From contig NZ_BSDI01000036.1 of the NCBI RefSeq assembly GCF_027923225.1, positions 1-64,000 on the forward strand: a DNA stretch of 64,000 bases, written 5' to 3'. The notes under the pieces were generated by a model. It did not search any database. It saw nothing but the letters and a program-made list of their open reading frames with translations, and was not told where the DNA came from. A program made the position numbers and the translations under genes. This stretch comes from Phytohabitans aurantiacus. GTDB lineage: Bacteria > Actinomycetota > Actinomycetes > Mycobacteriales > Micromonosporaceae. Shown one piece after another: positions 15,780 to 23,713 of this stretch (position 1 is its first letter; the number at the start of each line of letters is the position of its first letter).

Positions 15780-16664
15780 ATGCTCGACGTGCGCCGCCTG
15801 CGACTGCTGTGCGACCTGTCCCGCCTCGGCACCATCGCCGCGGTTGCGGAGGCGCACACCTACACACCGTCCGCCGTCTCCCAGCAGCTGTCCACATTGG
15901 AGCGCGAGGCGGGCGTACCGCTCCTGGAACGCACCGGCCGGCGCGTGGCGCTCACGGCGGCCGGCCGGGTACTCGTAGCGCACGCCGAAACCGTCCTCGC
16001 CGCGCTGGAGCAGACCTCCGCCGCGCTCGCGGCCCTCGGTACCGGCCTGTCCGGCCCGCTGCGCATCGGCGCGTACCCGACCGCCGTCCGCGCGCTGATC
16101 CCGGCGACCCTCGTCGCGCTCGGCCAGCGACACCCCGGCCTCGAACTGATGGTCACCGAGTTGGACCCCGTCGACGTGCCGGCCGCCCTGCGCGAACGGC
16201 GACTCGACGTGGGACTCCTGCACGACTACGACGCCGTACCGGTCGAGCCCGACCCGACCCTCGACGCCGTACCGCTGCTGGACGAGACCGTCTTCCTGGC
16301 GGTACCCGCCGACGGCCCCACCGACTCCCTGGCGGCGACCCGCGACGCCACCTGGATCCTGGCCAGCCCGGGCACGCTCTGCCACACGGCGACCCTCCAG
16401 GTATGCCGCACCGCCGGCTTCACGCCCCGCGCCCGCCACCACGCCGACGACTTCGCCACCGTGCTCGCCCTGGTCGCCGCCGGCCAGGGCGTCTCCGTCG
16501 TACCCCAACTCGCCGCCGCCCGGCCACCCGCCGGTGTCCGCCTCATCGCGCTGCCAACCCGGCGCCGCACCCGCATCGCGTACCGCCACGGCGCCGCCAC
16601 CCACCCGGCGGTGGCCGCGTTCGTGACCGCGATCCGCGCCACGGCCAGCGACACCGTCAACTGA
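15780..16664 (+). CDS. LysR-family transcriptional regulator
   Basis: A 294-residue regulator with the standard layout: winged HTH at 1-60 (LDVRRLRLLCDLSRLGTIAA, then YTPSAVSQQLSTLEREAG), linker helix, and periplasmic-binding-protein-like effector domain from about 90. ATG 15780 directly follows an inverted repeat, so the transcript leader is very short. Divergent placement makes the DHDPS-like gene the likely target. The 3' side opens into an 878-base repeat-filled region. Confidence 0.92.
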   Translation: MLDVRRLRLLCDLSRLGTIAAVAEAHTYTPSAVSQQLSTLEREAGVPLLERTGRRVALTAAGRVLVAHAETVLAALEQTSAALAALGTGLSGPLRIGAYPTAVRALIPATLVALGQRHPGLELMVTELDPVDVPAALRERRLDVGLLHDYDAVPVEPDPTLDAVPLLDETVFLAVPADGPTDSLAATRDATWILASPGTLCHTATLQVCRTAGFTPRARHHADDFATVLALVAAGQGVSVVPQLAAARPPAGVRLIALPTRRRTRIAYRHGAATHPAVAAFVTAIRATASDTVN

Positions 16665-16704
16665 CGACGTCGCTGGCCTGTACCGAAGTCGCCACGCCCG
16701 ATCC

Positions 16705-16974
16705 GCCGATCAAGGGCGAACGCACGCGGATGGATCTCTTTCCGCGCGCGTCCGCCCTTCAGACCAGCCCAGCACGGCATGTCGCCACGCCCAATCCGCC
16801 GATCAAGGACGAACGCACGCGGATGGATCTCTTTCCGCGCGCGTCCGCCCTTTCAGACCGGCCCAGCACGGCATGTCGCCACGCCCAATCCGCCGATCAA
16901 GGGCGAATACACGCGGTTGGATCGCTAAACCGCGTGTATTCGCCCTTGATCCATGCGATTGCCCTTGATCGACG
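16705..16974. repeat. R1 repeat cluster A: three 93-94 bp units plus hairpin
   Basis: Units begin GCCGATCAAGG at 16705, 16798 and 16892 (spacing 93 and 94). The first two have one good arm and a decayed partner arm (CGCGCGCGTCCGCCCTT); the third is a full hairpin GATCAAGGGCGAATACACGCG / complement around GGTTGGATCGCTAAA. It ends with an extra half-site ATGCGATTGCCCTTGATC. No coding signal. Located between convergent LysR and LacI genes. Confidence 0.8.
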
Positions 16975-16987
16975 CGCTGGACGCGAC

Positions 16988-17061
16988 GACACGCCGCCGC
17001 CAACCCCTCAACCCGGCGGCTGGCGCTGGCCACGACGGCGCGCCGCCTCGCACCCCCCGGA
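16988..17061. repeat. R1b module, copy 1
   Basis: The segment containing CCAACCCCTCAACCCGGCGG and GGCGCGCCGCCTC recurs at 22001-22084, 30211-30296 (reverse sense) and 33855-33950, always between R1 hairpins. No gene is seen in it. Function unknown. Confidence 0.65.
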
Positions 17062-17107
17062 ACTCAGGACGAGCGCCGTGGAGTCAGGGGTCGTGCGCCA
17101 GCAAGGC

Positions 17108-17153
17108 GCTGTGAACGTTTATGGCTGCTCTGGCAGCCATAAACGTTCACAGC
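17108..17153. terminator. Perfect 21-bp stem-loop, likely bidirectional terminator
   Basis: GCTGTGAACGTTTATGGCTG C (17108-17128) pairs fully with 17133-17153 around a TCTG loop. The left arm start GCTGTGAACG is shared with the hairpin nested inside the R2 element at 6316-6379, suggesting one family of stem-loops with variable inner arms. Lies between convergent genes; no T-tract. Confidence 0.6.
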
Positions 17154-17235
17154 CCGACCCACCGCAACGCGGAATGGGGCAATCCGGTCGTCGACCAAGC
17201 GCGCCCGGCCGACGCCGGAGCTCGACCCTGACGCG

Positions 17236-17361
17236 GCGCCGGATCGCCCGGCGCGACGCATCACCTGACGCACCGGTCCGCCGGACGCGCCGGATCACCT
17301 GACGCGACGCATCGCCCGGCGCGACGCATCGCCCGGCGCGCCGGATCGCCTGGCGCGCCGG
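17236..17361. repeat. 17-bp tandem repeat, seven units
   Basis: Seven consecutive 17-base units (17236, 17253, 17270, 17287, 17304, 17321, 17338) alternate between GCGCCGGATCGCCCGGC-like and GCGACGCATCGCCCGGC-like forms; units 5 and 6 are identical. A partial eighth unit runs into the next R1 element. Non-coding minisatellite. Confidence 0.75.
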
Positions 17362-17363
17362 CG

Positions 17364-17445
17364 TCGATCAAGGAGAAGTCCATCGATCAAGGGCGAATAC
17401 ACGCGGAAAAGAGATCAAAGTGCGTGCATTTGCCCTTGATCGACG
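17364..17445. repeat. R1 repeat B (reverse orientation)
   Basis: A half-site GATCAAGG followed by a hairpin: GATCAAGGGCGAATACACG at 17385 and its complement ending TTGCCCTTGATC at 17441, loop GGAAAAGAGATCAAAG. It mirrors cluster A across the R1b module and lies about 100 bases from the LacI stop. Confidence 0.75.
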
Positions 17446-17542
17446 AAAAGCGACGGAAACGAGCGGTAGGAACAGGTCAGGTTGGATTGTGACGTTGCAA
17501 AACGGGGTCCGGACTCACCGTACGGCCGCGCATCGACGAACG

Positions 17543-18556
17543 TCAAGGTGGTGGACCGGTGGACGAGCGGACTACCAGCTCCGGGGTGAAGCGGACCTCC
17601 TTGTGGCGGTGCCCGGGGCGCCCCTCGGCCAGGAGCAGCTCCGCCGCCGCCCGGCCGAGCTCGTGGGTCGGCTGCCGGATCGTCGTCAACGCCGGTGCCA
17701 GCTCGCTGGCGAAGACCACGTCGTCGTACCCGAGCACCGACATCCCACCGGGAATGTCGACGCCAGCGGCGTGCAGACCTCGCATCACGCCCACGGCTGC
17801 CATGTCGTTGAAGCACACCACCGCGGTCGGGCGCGGCTCGGCGGCCAGTACGCGAGCCACCGCCGCTTCCGCCTCGACCACCCCGGCCGGTGGCGGCACC
17901 GGTACCCCGACCAGCGCCCACGGCACGTCGAGTCCCGCCGCGGCGAGTCCCCGACGCAGCCCCTCGGCCCGGCCCACCAGCGAGGGCAGGTCAGCCTCGG
18001 TCCGCAGGTACGCGATCCGCCGGTGCCCCTGCGCCACCAGGTGTTCCGCGGCGAGCTCGCCGCCGCGGACGTCGTCGACCGTCACCGCGCACAGCCGCGT
18101 TCCGGCGCCCGGATGGTCGACGAGCACCACGGGTGTGCCCCTGCCGGCCAGCTCGACGGCGGCGTCAAGCCGGGAGCTGACCGGCGACAGCAGCACGCCG
18201 CGGACGCCGAGCTCCTCCAGCATCTGCAGGGCGCGGGTTTCGCGCTCGACCCGCACGTCGGTGCTGCACACGATCGCCATGCAGCCGGCGTCGGCGAGGC
18301 GGTCCTCCATCCCGCGCGCGACCTGGGCGTAGAACAGGTTCGCCGAGTCGAGCAGCACGCAGCCGACCGTCACGCTCGGCGCTCCGCGCAGCTGCCGCGC
18401 CGCCCCGTTGCGCACGTACCCGACAGTGGCCATCGCGTCCTCGACCCGCCGCCGCGTGTCCACCGTGACCACGTCGGGATTGTTGAGCACGTTGCTCACC
18501 GTCGACATGGACACGCCCGCCGCTTCCGCGACCTGCCGGATACTCGCCCGCCGCAC
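17543..18556 (-). CDS. LacI-family transcriptional regulator
   Basis: A 337-residue repressor. The N-terminal HTH reads SIRQVAEAAGVSMSTVSNVLNNPDVVT with hinge RNGAARQLRG, followed by a sugar-binding domain from about 60 to the C-terminus (VGCVLLDSANLFYAQVARGMEDR). It is divergent from the GH5-CBM2 mannanase, whose upstream region carries a LacI-type palindrome, so control of mannan use is the simplest reading. Effector unknown. Confidence 0.9.
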   Translation of the reverse strand: MRRASIRQVAEAAGVSMSTVSNVLNNPDVVTVDTRRRVEDAMATVGYVRNGAARQLRGAPSVTVGCVLLDSANLFYAQVARGMEDRLADAGCMAIVCSTDVRVERETRALQMLEELGVRGVLLSPVSSRLDAAVELAGRGTPVVLVDHPGAGTRLCAVTVDDVRGGELAAEHLVAQGHRRIAYLRTEADLPSLVGRAEGLRRGLAAAGLDVPWALVGVPVPPPAGVVEAEAAVARVLAAEPRPTAVVCFNDMAAVGVMRGLHAAGVDIPGGMSVLGYDDVVFASELAPALTTIRQPTHELGRAAAELLLAEGRPGHRHKEVRFTPELVVRSSTGPPP

Positions 18557-18572
18557 GAGAAGAGCCTAGGGC

Positions 18573-18586
18573 TTGCCCGGGAGCAA
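18573..18586. promoter_or_regulatory. Putative LacI operator before LacI and mannanase genes
   Basis: TTGCCCGGGAGCAA, a 14-bp palindrome with perfect TTGC/GCAA arms and CG-rich centre, lies 17 bases before the LacI start and 119 bases before the mannanase start. Suggests autoregulation and control of the divergent gene. Confidence 0.4.
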
Positions 18587-18704
18587 CGCATTGACCTACG
18601 CTGATTCCCGCTGCGAGCCAGGCAGTGATCGTCGGGGTCCACCGGGTCTGTGGCTCAGACGCGTCCTGCCCCCGCTTTCGGGGCGTTCCCTCCTGAGGTA
18701 GGTC

Positions 18705-20072
18705 ATGCAGCGCTTTCTCAACCCAAGACGGCTCGCTGCCTTCGGCGTGGCCGTACTCGCCGCGGCGACTTCCATCGTGTTACTCGCGCGACCCGCGGAC
18801 GCCGCCGTCGGTCTGCACGTCAGCGGCACCAACGTCGTCGAGGCCAACGGCCAGACGTTCGTCATGCGCGGGGTGAACCACCCGCACGTGTGGTACACGA
18901 GCCAGACCAGTTCCTTCGCCAACATCAAGGCGTTGGGAGCGAACACGGTGCGTGTGGTGCTGGGCAGCGGCAAGCGGTGGGGCCCGTCCACCGATGTCGC
19001 CAACGTCATCACGCTGTGCAAGCAGAACAAGCTTATCTGCGTCCTCGAGGTGCACGACACCACCGGGTACGGCGAAGAGGGGGCGGCCGCCTCGCTCGAC
19101 GAGGCCGTCAACTACTGGATCAGCCAGAAGAGCGCGCTGGTCGGCCAGGAGAACTACGTCGTCATCAACATTGGCAACGAGCCGATCGGCAACACGAACC
19201 CGGGCCAGTGGACCGCCGCCACCTCCGCGGCCGTGCAGAAGATGCGCACCAACGGCTTCGAGCACCTGCTGATGATCGACGCGCCGAACTGGGGCCAGGA
19301 CTGGACGAACACCATGCGCAGCACCGCGCAGACCGTCTGGAACGCCGACAGCCAGCGCAATCTCGTGTTCTCCATCCACATGTACGCGGTCTACAACACC
19401 GCCTCGGCGATCACCTCGTACTTCGACGCCTTCCGCACCATGGGCCTTCCCCTGCTGGTTGGCGAGTTCGGGTGGCGGTTCAACACGAGCGAGGTGGACC
19501 ACGAGACGATCCTGTCCGAGGCGAACGCGCGCGGAATGGGCTATCTCGGCTGGTCGTGGAGCGGCAACACCGACCCGATCCTCGACATGGCGCTGAACTT
19601 CGACCCCAACCAGCTCACCACGTGGGGTCAGCGCATTTTCAACGGTGCCAACGGCATCAAGGCGACGGCCAAGCAAGCCACCATCTACAATGGAGTCACG
19701 CCGACGACACCCGCCACCACGCCGCCGACTACGCCACCCACCACCCCACCAACGAGCCCGCCTCCTGCTGGTAAGGCGTGCACCGCCACGTACTCGATTC
19801 TCGGCCAGTGGCCGGGCGGCTTCCAGGGTGACGTGCGGGTCACGGCGGGCAGCAGTGCCATCACCGGGTGGACGGTGACTTGGACGTTCGGCAATGGACA
19901 GACGGTCAGCCAGGCGTGGAGCGCCACGGTGACGAGCAGCGGCTCCAGCGTCACCGCGCGCAATGTTGGCTACAACGGCAGTCTGGCCGCCGGCGGCAGC
20001 GCCAACTTCGGGTTCATCGGGGCGTGGAACGGTACCAACTCCGCGCCGACTCTCTCCTGCACCGCAAGCTGA
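18705..20072 (+). CDS. Secreted GH5 endo-beta-mannanase with C-terminal CBM2
   Basis: Extracellular glycosidase of 455 residues. Signal peptide about 1-34; GH5 catalytic domain about 35-330 with FVMRGVNHPHVWY and IKALGANTVRVVL typical of the bacterial mannanase subfamily GH5_8; acid/base Glu159 in NIGNEP and nucleophile Glu254 in VGEFGW. A Thr/Pro linker (332-356) leads to a family 2 carbohydrate-binding module (359-455; ATYSILGQWPGGF to SAPTLSCTAS) with conserved Trp residues for cellulose or crystalline polysaccharide binding. Ribosome site TGAGGTAGG lies before ATG 18705. The neighbouring LacI gene is the likely regulator. Cellulase activity is an alternative but the N-terminal motif favours mannan. 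Confidence 0.88.
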   Translation: MQRFLNPRRLAAFGVAVLAAATSIVLLARPADAAVGLHVSGTNVVEANGQTFVMRGVNHPHVWYTSQTSSFANIKALGANTVRVVLGSGKRWGPSTDVANVITLCKQNKLICVLEVHDTTGYGEEGAAASLDEAVNYWISQKSALVGQENYVVINIGNEPIGNTNPGQWTAATSAAVQKMRTNGFEHLLMIDAPNWGQDWTNTMRSTAQTVWNADSQRNLVFSIHMYAVYNTASAITSYFDAFRTMGLPLLVGEFGWRFNTSEVDHETILSEANARGMGYLGWSWSGNTDPILDMALNFDPNQLTTWGQRIFNGANGIKATAKQATIYNGVTPTTPATTPPTTPPTTPPTSPPPAGKACTATYSILGQWPGGFQGDVRVTAGSSAITGWTVTWTFGNGQTVSQAWSATVTSSGSSVTARNVGYNGSLAAGGSANFGFIGAWNGTNSAPTLSCTAS

Positions 20073-20084
20073 CCGATCCCCTTT

Positions 20085-20113
20085 GCGGGCCGGGCGCTTG
20101 GCGCCCGGCCCGC
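20085..20113. terminator. Strong GC hairpin after the mannanase gene
   Basis: A perfect 13-bp stem GCGGGCCGGGCGC / GCGCCCGGCCCGC with a TTG loop starts 12 bases after the mannanase stop. No U-tract, as usual for actinomycete terminators. Confidence 0.75.
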
Positions 20114-20229
20114 CGTTCAGCTTCGAAGACCTCGTCCTGGCGCACTCGCCTCGGACCACGCCGCAGGCTTGATCGCGGTCGTGGTATCGAGGCCCTCTGA
20201 CTTACGGGGCGATTACCGGGTCCTCCCCG

Positions 20230-21666
20230 ATGCCTCCGAGGCGGCCCCTGTCGATCATCGATCAGGTGATTGTCAAATCCTTACTCACCGCCGCCGTCAC
20301 TCTGGGCGGGGTCGGCCTCGCGGCCGCCCCCGCCTATTCGGGACCAGCGGCAATCGCGTGGGCACCCTGCGCGCAAGACGCGGCCGTCCAGTGCGGCACT
20401 TTGGCTGTACCTGTCGACTGGCGCGACCCGAAGGGGCCACGGTTCGACCTGGCGGTGGCCCGCCGCCCCGCCACCGACCCGGGTGCCCGCGTCGGCACAC
20501 TGGTGTTCGGCCCGGGCGGTCCCGGCGACTCGGGTGTCGACCGCGTGATCGCCGGCAACCGGTTCAGCGCCGAACAGCGCCGCCGGTTCGACATCGTCAG
20601 CTTCGATCCACGCGGCGTCGGCCGCAGCAACCCCGTCGTCTGCGCACCCGAACTGCTGGCGCAGCGGCCAAATCCGGTACTGACCAGCCAGTCAGACTTC
20701 GACGCCCTGCTGGCGTACAACCAGCGGCTGCGCGAGGACTGCCGTGCCCGCACGGGACCCGTGTACGACCACGCCGACACGCTCAGCACCGTGAAGGATC
20801 TCGACGCCATCCGTGCCGCGTTGGGCGAAGCGAAGCTGACCTACCACGGCAGCTCCTACGGCACGCTGCTCGGTGAGCAGTACGCGGAGACGTTCCCGCA
20901 CCGCGTCCGCGCCCTCGTACTGGAGAGCGTCGTCGACCACAGTGTCCGGACGCGCGACTTCCTGGATACGCAAGCGGTCGCGCTCCAGGACTCGTTCGAG
21001 GAGTTCGTCGCGTGGTGCGACGGCACCACCGCGTGCGCCCTGCAGGGCAATGACGTCCGCGCCGTCTGGGCCGACCTGCTGGCCCGCGCCGACCGTGGCG
21101 AACTGCGCGACGCGTCAGGCAAGGCGGTGACCGCGTTCGACCTGGTCGCCACCGCACACCGCCACTTCTACGGCCCCGACTGGCCCGGCTTCGCCACCAA
21201 ACTCGCCGCCATGAACGCGGGCGGACCGGCCACAGTGGTCGGTGTGCCGCCACTGGTGACCGCCGTATTCTGCGCCGACTGGAGCCTGCCGGTACGCGAC
21301 TACAAGCAGTACGCCAGCTATCTTCGCCGCACCGCGGAAAGCGCACCGGACGTGCGGTACCCGGCCAGCCTGTACGCGGCGGCCGCCTGCCTGGGATGGC
21401 CGCAGCCGGTCGCCAACCCGCAGCACACGCTGAAGGTGCGCGGCACTCCGCAACTGCTGCTGCTCAACACCCTTCACGACCCGGCGAGCGGCTACAACTG
21501 GGCGACGAACGTGGCCCGCCAGCTCGGTGACCGTGCCGTCCTGCTCACCTACGAGGGCTGGGGCCACGGCGCCTACACGCGTACGCCTTGCGTGACGGCG
21601 GCTGTGGACACCTACCTACTCACCGCAACCCCACCCCCCACCCAAACCTGCCCCGCCTCCCCCTAA
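20230..21666 (+). CDS. Secreted S33-family peptidase (tripeptidyl aminopeptidase-like)
   Basis: An exported alpha/beta-hydrolase peptidase. From ATG 20230 it is 478 residues; a GTG at 20266 (VIVKSLLTAAVTL) would give a more typical signal peptide, so the start is uncertain. Features: APCAQDAAVQCGTLAVPVDW (N-terminal signature of the family), GPGGPGDSG oxyanion loop, nucleophile Ser209 in GSSYGT, and a C-terminal TAP-like domain with NTLHDPASGYNWA and GWGHGAY carrying the catalytic His. It would remove short peptides from protein N-termini. No partner gene is obvious. Confidence 0.85.
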   Translation: MPPRRPLSIIDQVIVKSLLTAAVTLGGVGLAAAPAYSGPAAIAWAPCAQDAAVQCGTLAVPVDWRDPKGPRFDLAVARRPATDPGARVGTLVFGPGGPGDSGVDRVIAGNRFSAEQRRRFDIVSFDPRGVGRSNPVVCAPELLAQRPNPVLTSQSDFDALLAYNQRLREDCRARTGPVYDHADTLSTVKDLDAIRAALGEAKLTYHGSSYGTLLGEQYAETFPHRVRALVLESVVDHSVRTRDFLDTQAVALQDSFEEFVAWCDGTTACALQGNDVRAVWADLLARADRGELRDASGKAVTAFDLVATAHRHFYGPDWPGFATKLAAMNAGGPATVVGVPPLVTAVFCADWSLPVRDYKQYASYLRRTAESAPDVRYPASLYAAAACLGWPQPVANPQHTLKVRGTPQLLLLNTLHDPASGYNWATNVARQLGDRAVLLTYEGWGHGAYTRTPCVTAAVDTYLLTATPPPTQTCPASP

Positions 21667-21700
21667 CCCTCCCCGCGCCGCCCCGCGCGCCCCCTTTCCC

Positions 21701-21783
21701 GCCGATCAAGGGCGAACGCACGCGGTTCGATCTCAAAACCGCGTGCGTTCGCCCTTGATCCATGCAGACCTCCTTGATCGACG
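21701..21783. repeat. R1 repeat C (forward)
   Basis: Full hairpin GATCAAGGGCGAACGCACG(CGG) with complement CCGCGTGCGTTCGCCC and loop TTCGATCTCAAAA, then a trailing half-site CCTTGATCGACG. Lies 35 bases after the S33 peptidase stop. Confidence 0.8.
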
Positions 21784-21931
21784 AACGCAGGCAGGTCAGC
21801 CGCCGGTCTGTGGCGGGGTTGGCGGCGCTCGCGGCCGCCGGGGGGGCGCGCGCACAGCGCCGCCGGGGGCGCCGCGACAACCGATTCGGCCGCTTCGCGC
21901 CACCCGGCCCGCGTCGCCCGACCTCCAGCGC

Positions 21932-21992
21932 CGCCGATCAAGGGCGAACGCACGTGGTTCGACCTGAAACCGCGTGCGTTCGCCCTTGATCG
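21932..21992. repeat. R1 repeat D (forward)
   Basis: Second hairpin with the same arms around GGTTCGACCTGAAACC. The bases between C and D (21784-21931) contain no convincing gene. Confidence 0.8.
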
Positions 21993-22000
21993 ATGGAGGC

Positions 22001-22084
22001 CCGGGGGATGAGGCGGCGCGCCATCGTGGCCGAGGCCAACCGCCCGGTTTGAGGGGTTGGCGGCCGTGTGTGGCCGCGCCCTGC
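22001..22084. repeat. R1b module, copy 2
   Basis: Contains GATGAGGCGGCGCGCCATCG and GTTTGAGGGGTTGGCGG; matches copies at 16988-17061, 30211-30296 and 33855-33950. It is flanked on both sides by R1 elements. Confidence 0.65.
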
Positions 22085-22086
22085 GC

Positions 22087-22263
22087 GCCGATCAAGGGCA
22101 ATCGCATGGATCAAGGGCAAAAACACGCGGAAAGAGATCCAACCACGCGCATTCGCCCTTGATCGGCGTGCCGGGCGTGGCGACGCGCCGCGCGGGGGCC
22201 GGCCTGGGAGCGGACGCACGCGGAACAGAGATCCAACCACGCGCATTCGCCCTTGATCGGCGC
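22087..22263. repeat. R1 repeat cluster E (reverse): half-site, hairpin and one 94-bp tandem unit
   Basis: Begins GATCAAGGGCAATCGCATG (half-site), then a hairpin with loop GGAAAGAGATCCAACC ending at 22163, then a 94-base unit whose left arm is decayed (GAGCGGACGCACGCGG) and right arm intact (ATTCGCCCTTGATC). The unit also carries the hairpin-like GGGCGTGGCGACGCGCC. The whole stretch 21667-22378 holds only these repeats. Confidence 0.8.
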
Positions 22264-22378
22264 ACCGGGCGTGGCGACACTCCGTCATGGGCGGGCGGCG
22301 GCGTCGGGGGAAGATCGGACCCGGACCGGGGCGGTCGGGTGGAGAAGCGGGTGGGAGCTGTCTACTACGCTTCGGCGG

Positions 22379-22885
22379 ATGGCGGTGCTGGAGACGGTTC
22401 TCACCACAGCGGGTGGCGCGCTGTCCGCGACGCTTGGTGTCGTCGTGGGCACCGCTCTCAGCCGCCGGGCACAGGACCGGCACTGGCTGCGCGACCGCCA
22501 GCTCGCCGCGTACCAGGAGCTGATGCGCCAGTACGCCACATTCACCATGACGCTTCGGCGCGCCCATGTGGACCGGATCGGTTGGGAGTACGACTGGGCG
22601 GTGTGGAGCGCGGCGTTGACGTCCGCCAGCCTGGTCGCTCCGGCCCAGGTCGCGGAGGAGATCGACGGGTTCGCCGCTGCCATCGGGCGGTTCCTGCGGG
22701 AGGCGGCCGTCGACACGAGGACTGACGCGCTGACCGCGGACGAGTTCGCGCGGGCTATGCATCCGCCGGCGCTGGCGCAGGTGTCGCTGGTCAACGCCAT
22801 CCGGCGGTCACTCGGCGGCGACCTGGGTGCGCTGTCGGTCTGGATCGGCGGTTCACTGACGAGCAACCCGCGCCTGGACCCGTGA
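22379..22885 (+). CDS. Hypothetical membrane-anchored protein
   Basis: A 168-residue protein with one N-terminal hydrophobic helix (about 5-24, VLTTAGGALSATLGVVVGTA) and a helical cytoplasmic region (RRAQDRHWLRDRQLAAYQEL onward). Similar short proteins are widespread in actinomycetes without known function. ATG 22379 is preferred to the longer frame from 22253, which starts inside an R1 repeat. It is convergent with the next gene, 4 bases between stops. Confidence 0.6.
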   Translation: MAVLETVLTTAGGALSATLGVVVGTALSRRAQDRHWLRDRQLAAYQELMRQYATFTMTLRRAHVDRIGWEYDWAVWSAALTSASLVAPAQVAEEIDGFAAAIGRFLREAAVDTRTDALTADEFARAMHPPALAQVSLVNAIRRSLGGDLGALSVWIGGSLTSNPRLDP

Positions 22886-22889
22886 AACG

Positions 22890-23222
22890 CTATGCGGTCG
22901 CCAGCAAGCCGCCAGCGATGACCAGCGGCACCGAGACGAACAGGAAAATCCCTACGCCGGTCAGCACGCGGCCACCGTCGTCGTCGGATGCCCGCTCCGG
23001 GCCCTGTCCAAGCCAGGCGAACGCGTCGGCGCTGCCCATCCGGCTAAGACTCGCTCCACCCGTGATCGCCACCAGCGCGCCGACGGCGACCAGGCAGATC
23101 CCGAACCGTGTGACGAACGCGCCGTCACCGAAAGCGATCCACAGACCCGCGATCACCGCCGCGACCGCGAATGAGATGACCACCAGGACCAGTGCTTCGA
23201 GGAGACCCTTCAAGGCCGTCAT
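22890..23222 (-). CDS. Hypothetical small membrane protein
   Basis: A 110-residue protein with three predicted membrane helices (about 8-28 ALVLVVISFAVAAVIAGLWIA, about 35-55, and about 85-107) separated by a short hydrophilic loop with DAFAWLGQGPERASDDD. No recognisable family. Divergent from the lipoprotein gene at 23268 with about 45 bases between. Confidence 0.6.
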   Translation of the reverse strand: MTALKGLLEALVLVVISFAVAAVIAGLWIAFGDGAFVTRFGICLVAVGALVAITGGASLSRMGSADAFAWLGQGPERASDDDGGRVLTGVGIFLFVSVPLVIAGGLLATA

Positions 23223-23267
23223 GCGCCCACGGTAGGTGCCGGTGTCCACCCGTTTAGGGTGGAGATC

Positions 23268-23705
23268 ATGTCGTATGCCGTCCGCCCGCTTCCAGTGGGC
23301 ATTCTCGTGTTGACCGCCGCGCTCGCGGGCTGTGGAGGCAGTCCGGAAGCGTCGTCACCATCACCGACCCCACCCGCGACAACCGCCGTCGTCGACGCGG
23401 CCACCACCGAGCCGGCCCGGCAGCCGCACACGCTGGTGCTGACCGCGACCGGCAAAGCCACCATCGTGTCGTTCACGTACACGCTCGACGGCAAAGCCAC
23501 CGAGGGCGGCTCGGCCAAGCTGCCATGGCGGGTTTCGGTGGACGTACCCGCCGACGGCAAGCGCCACGAGTGGAGTTTGCGGATCACGTACCGAAAGGGC
23601 AATGTCGACCTGATGGCCATGTTCAACGGAAAGGTGCAGACCAGCAGTCGGGGCGCGAGCAGCGGCGAGGGCACAGGCGGTATCAGCGGATCCGTGCTCG
23701 GCTGA
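23268..23705 (+). CDS. Hypothetical lipoprotein
   Basis: A 145-residue exported protein with lipobox LAGC (Cys about 21), a Ser/Pro/Thr linker, and a compact beta-rich domain (LVLTATGKATIVSFTYTLDG to AMFNGKVQTS). The domain recalls the extracellular part of MmpS-type accessory proteins, but the match is weak. ATG 23268 is used; an upstream ATG at 23259 adds three residues. It converges with the Hsp70-like gene, 8 bases between stops. Confidence 0.6.
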   Translation: MSYAVRPLPVGILVLTAALAGCGGSPEASSPSPTPPATTAVVDAATTEPARQPHTLVLTATGKATIVSFTYTLDGKATEGGSAKLPWRVSVDVPADGKRHEWSLRITYRKGNVDLMAMFNGKVQTSSRGASSGEGTGGISGSVLG

Positions 23706-23713
23706 CCCACGAG

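Noticed and set aside
16665..17542. Insertion sequence or integrated element
   Set aside because: No transposase or integrase, no target duplication identified; only short repeats.
22057..22725. Small open frames within R1/R1b repeats that look alike between loci (for example 22092-22280 and 30123-30317)
   Set aside because: Similarity follows from the DNA repeat; no ribosome site, frames change between copies, and composition is repeat-like.
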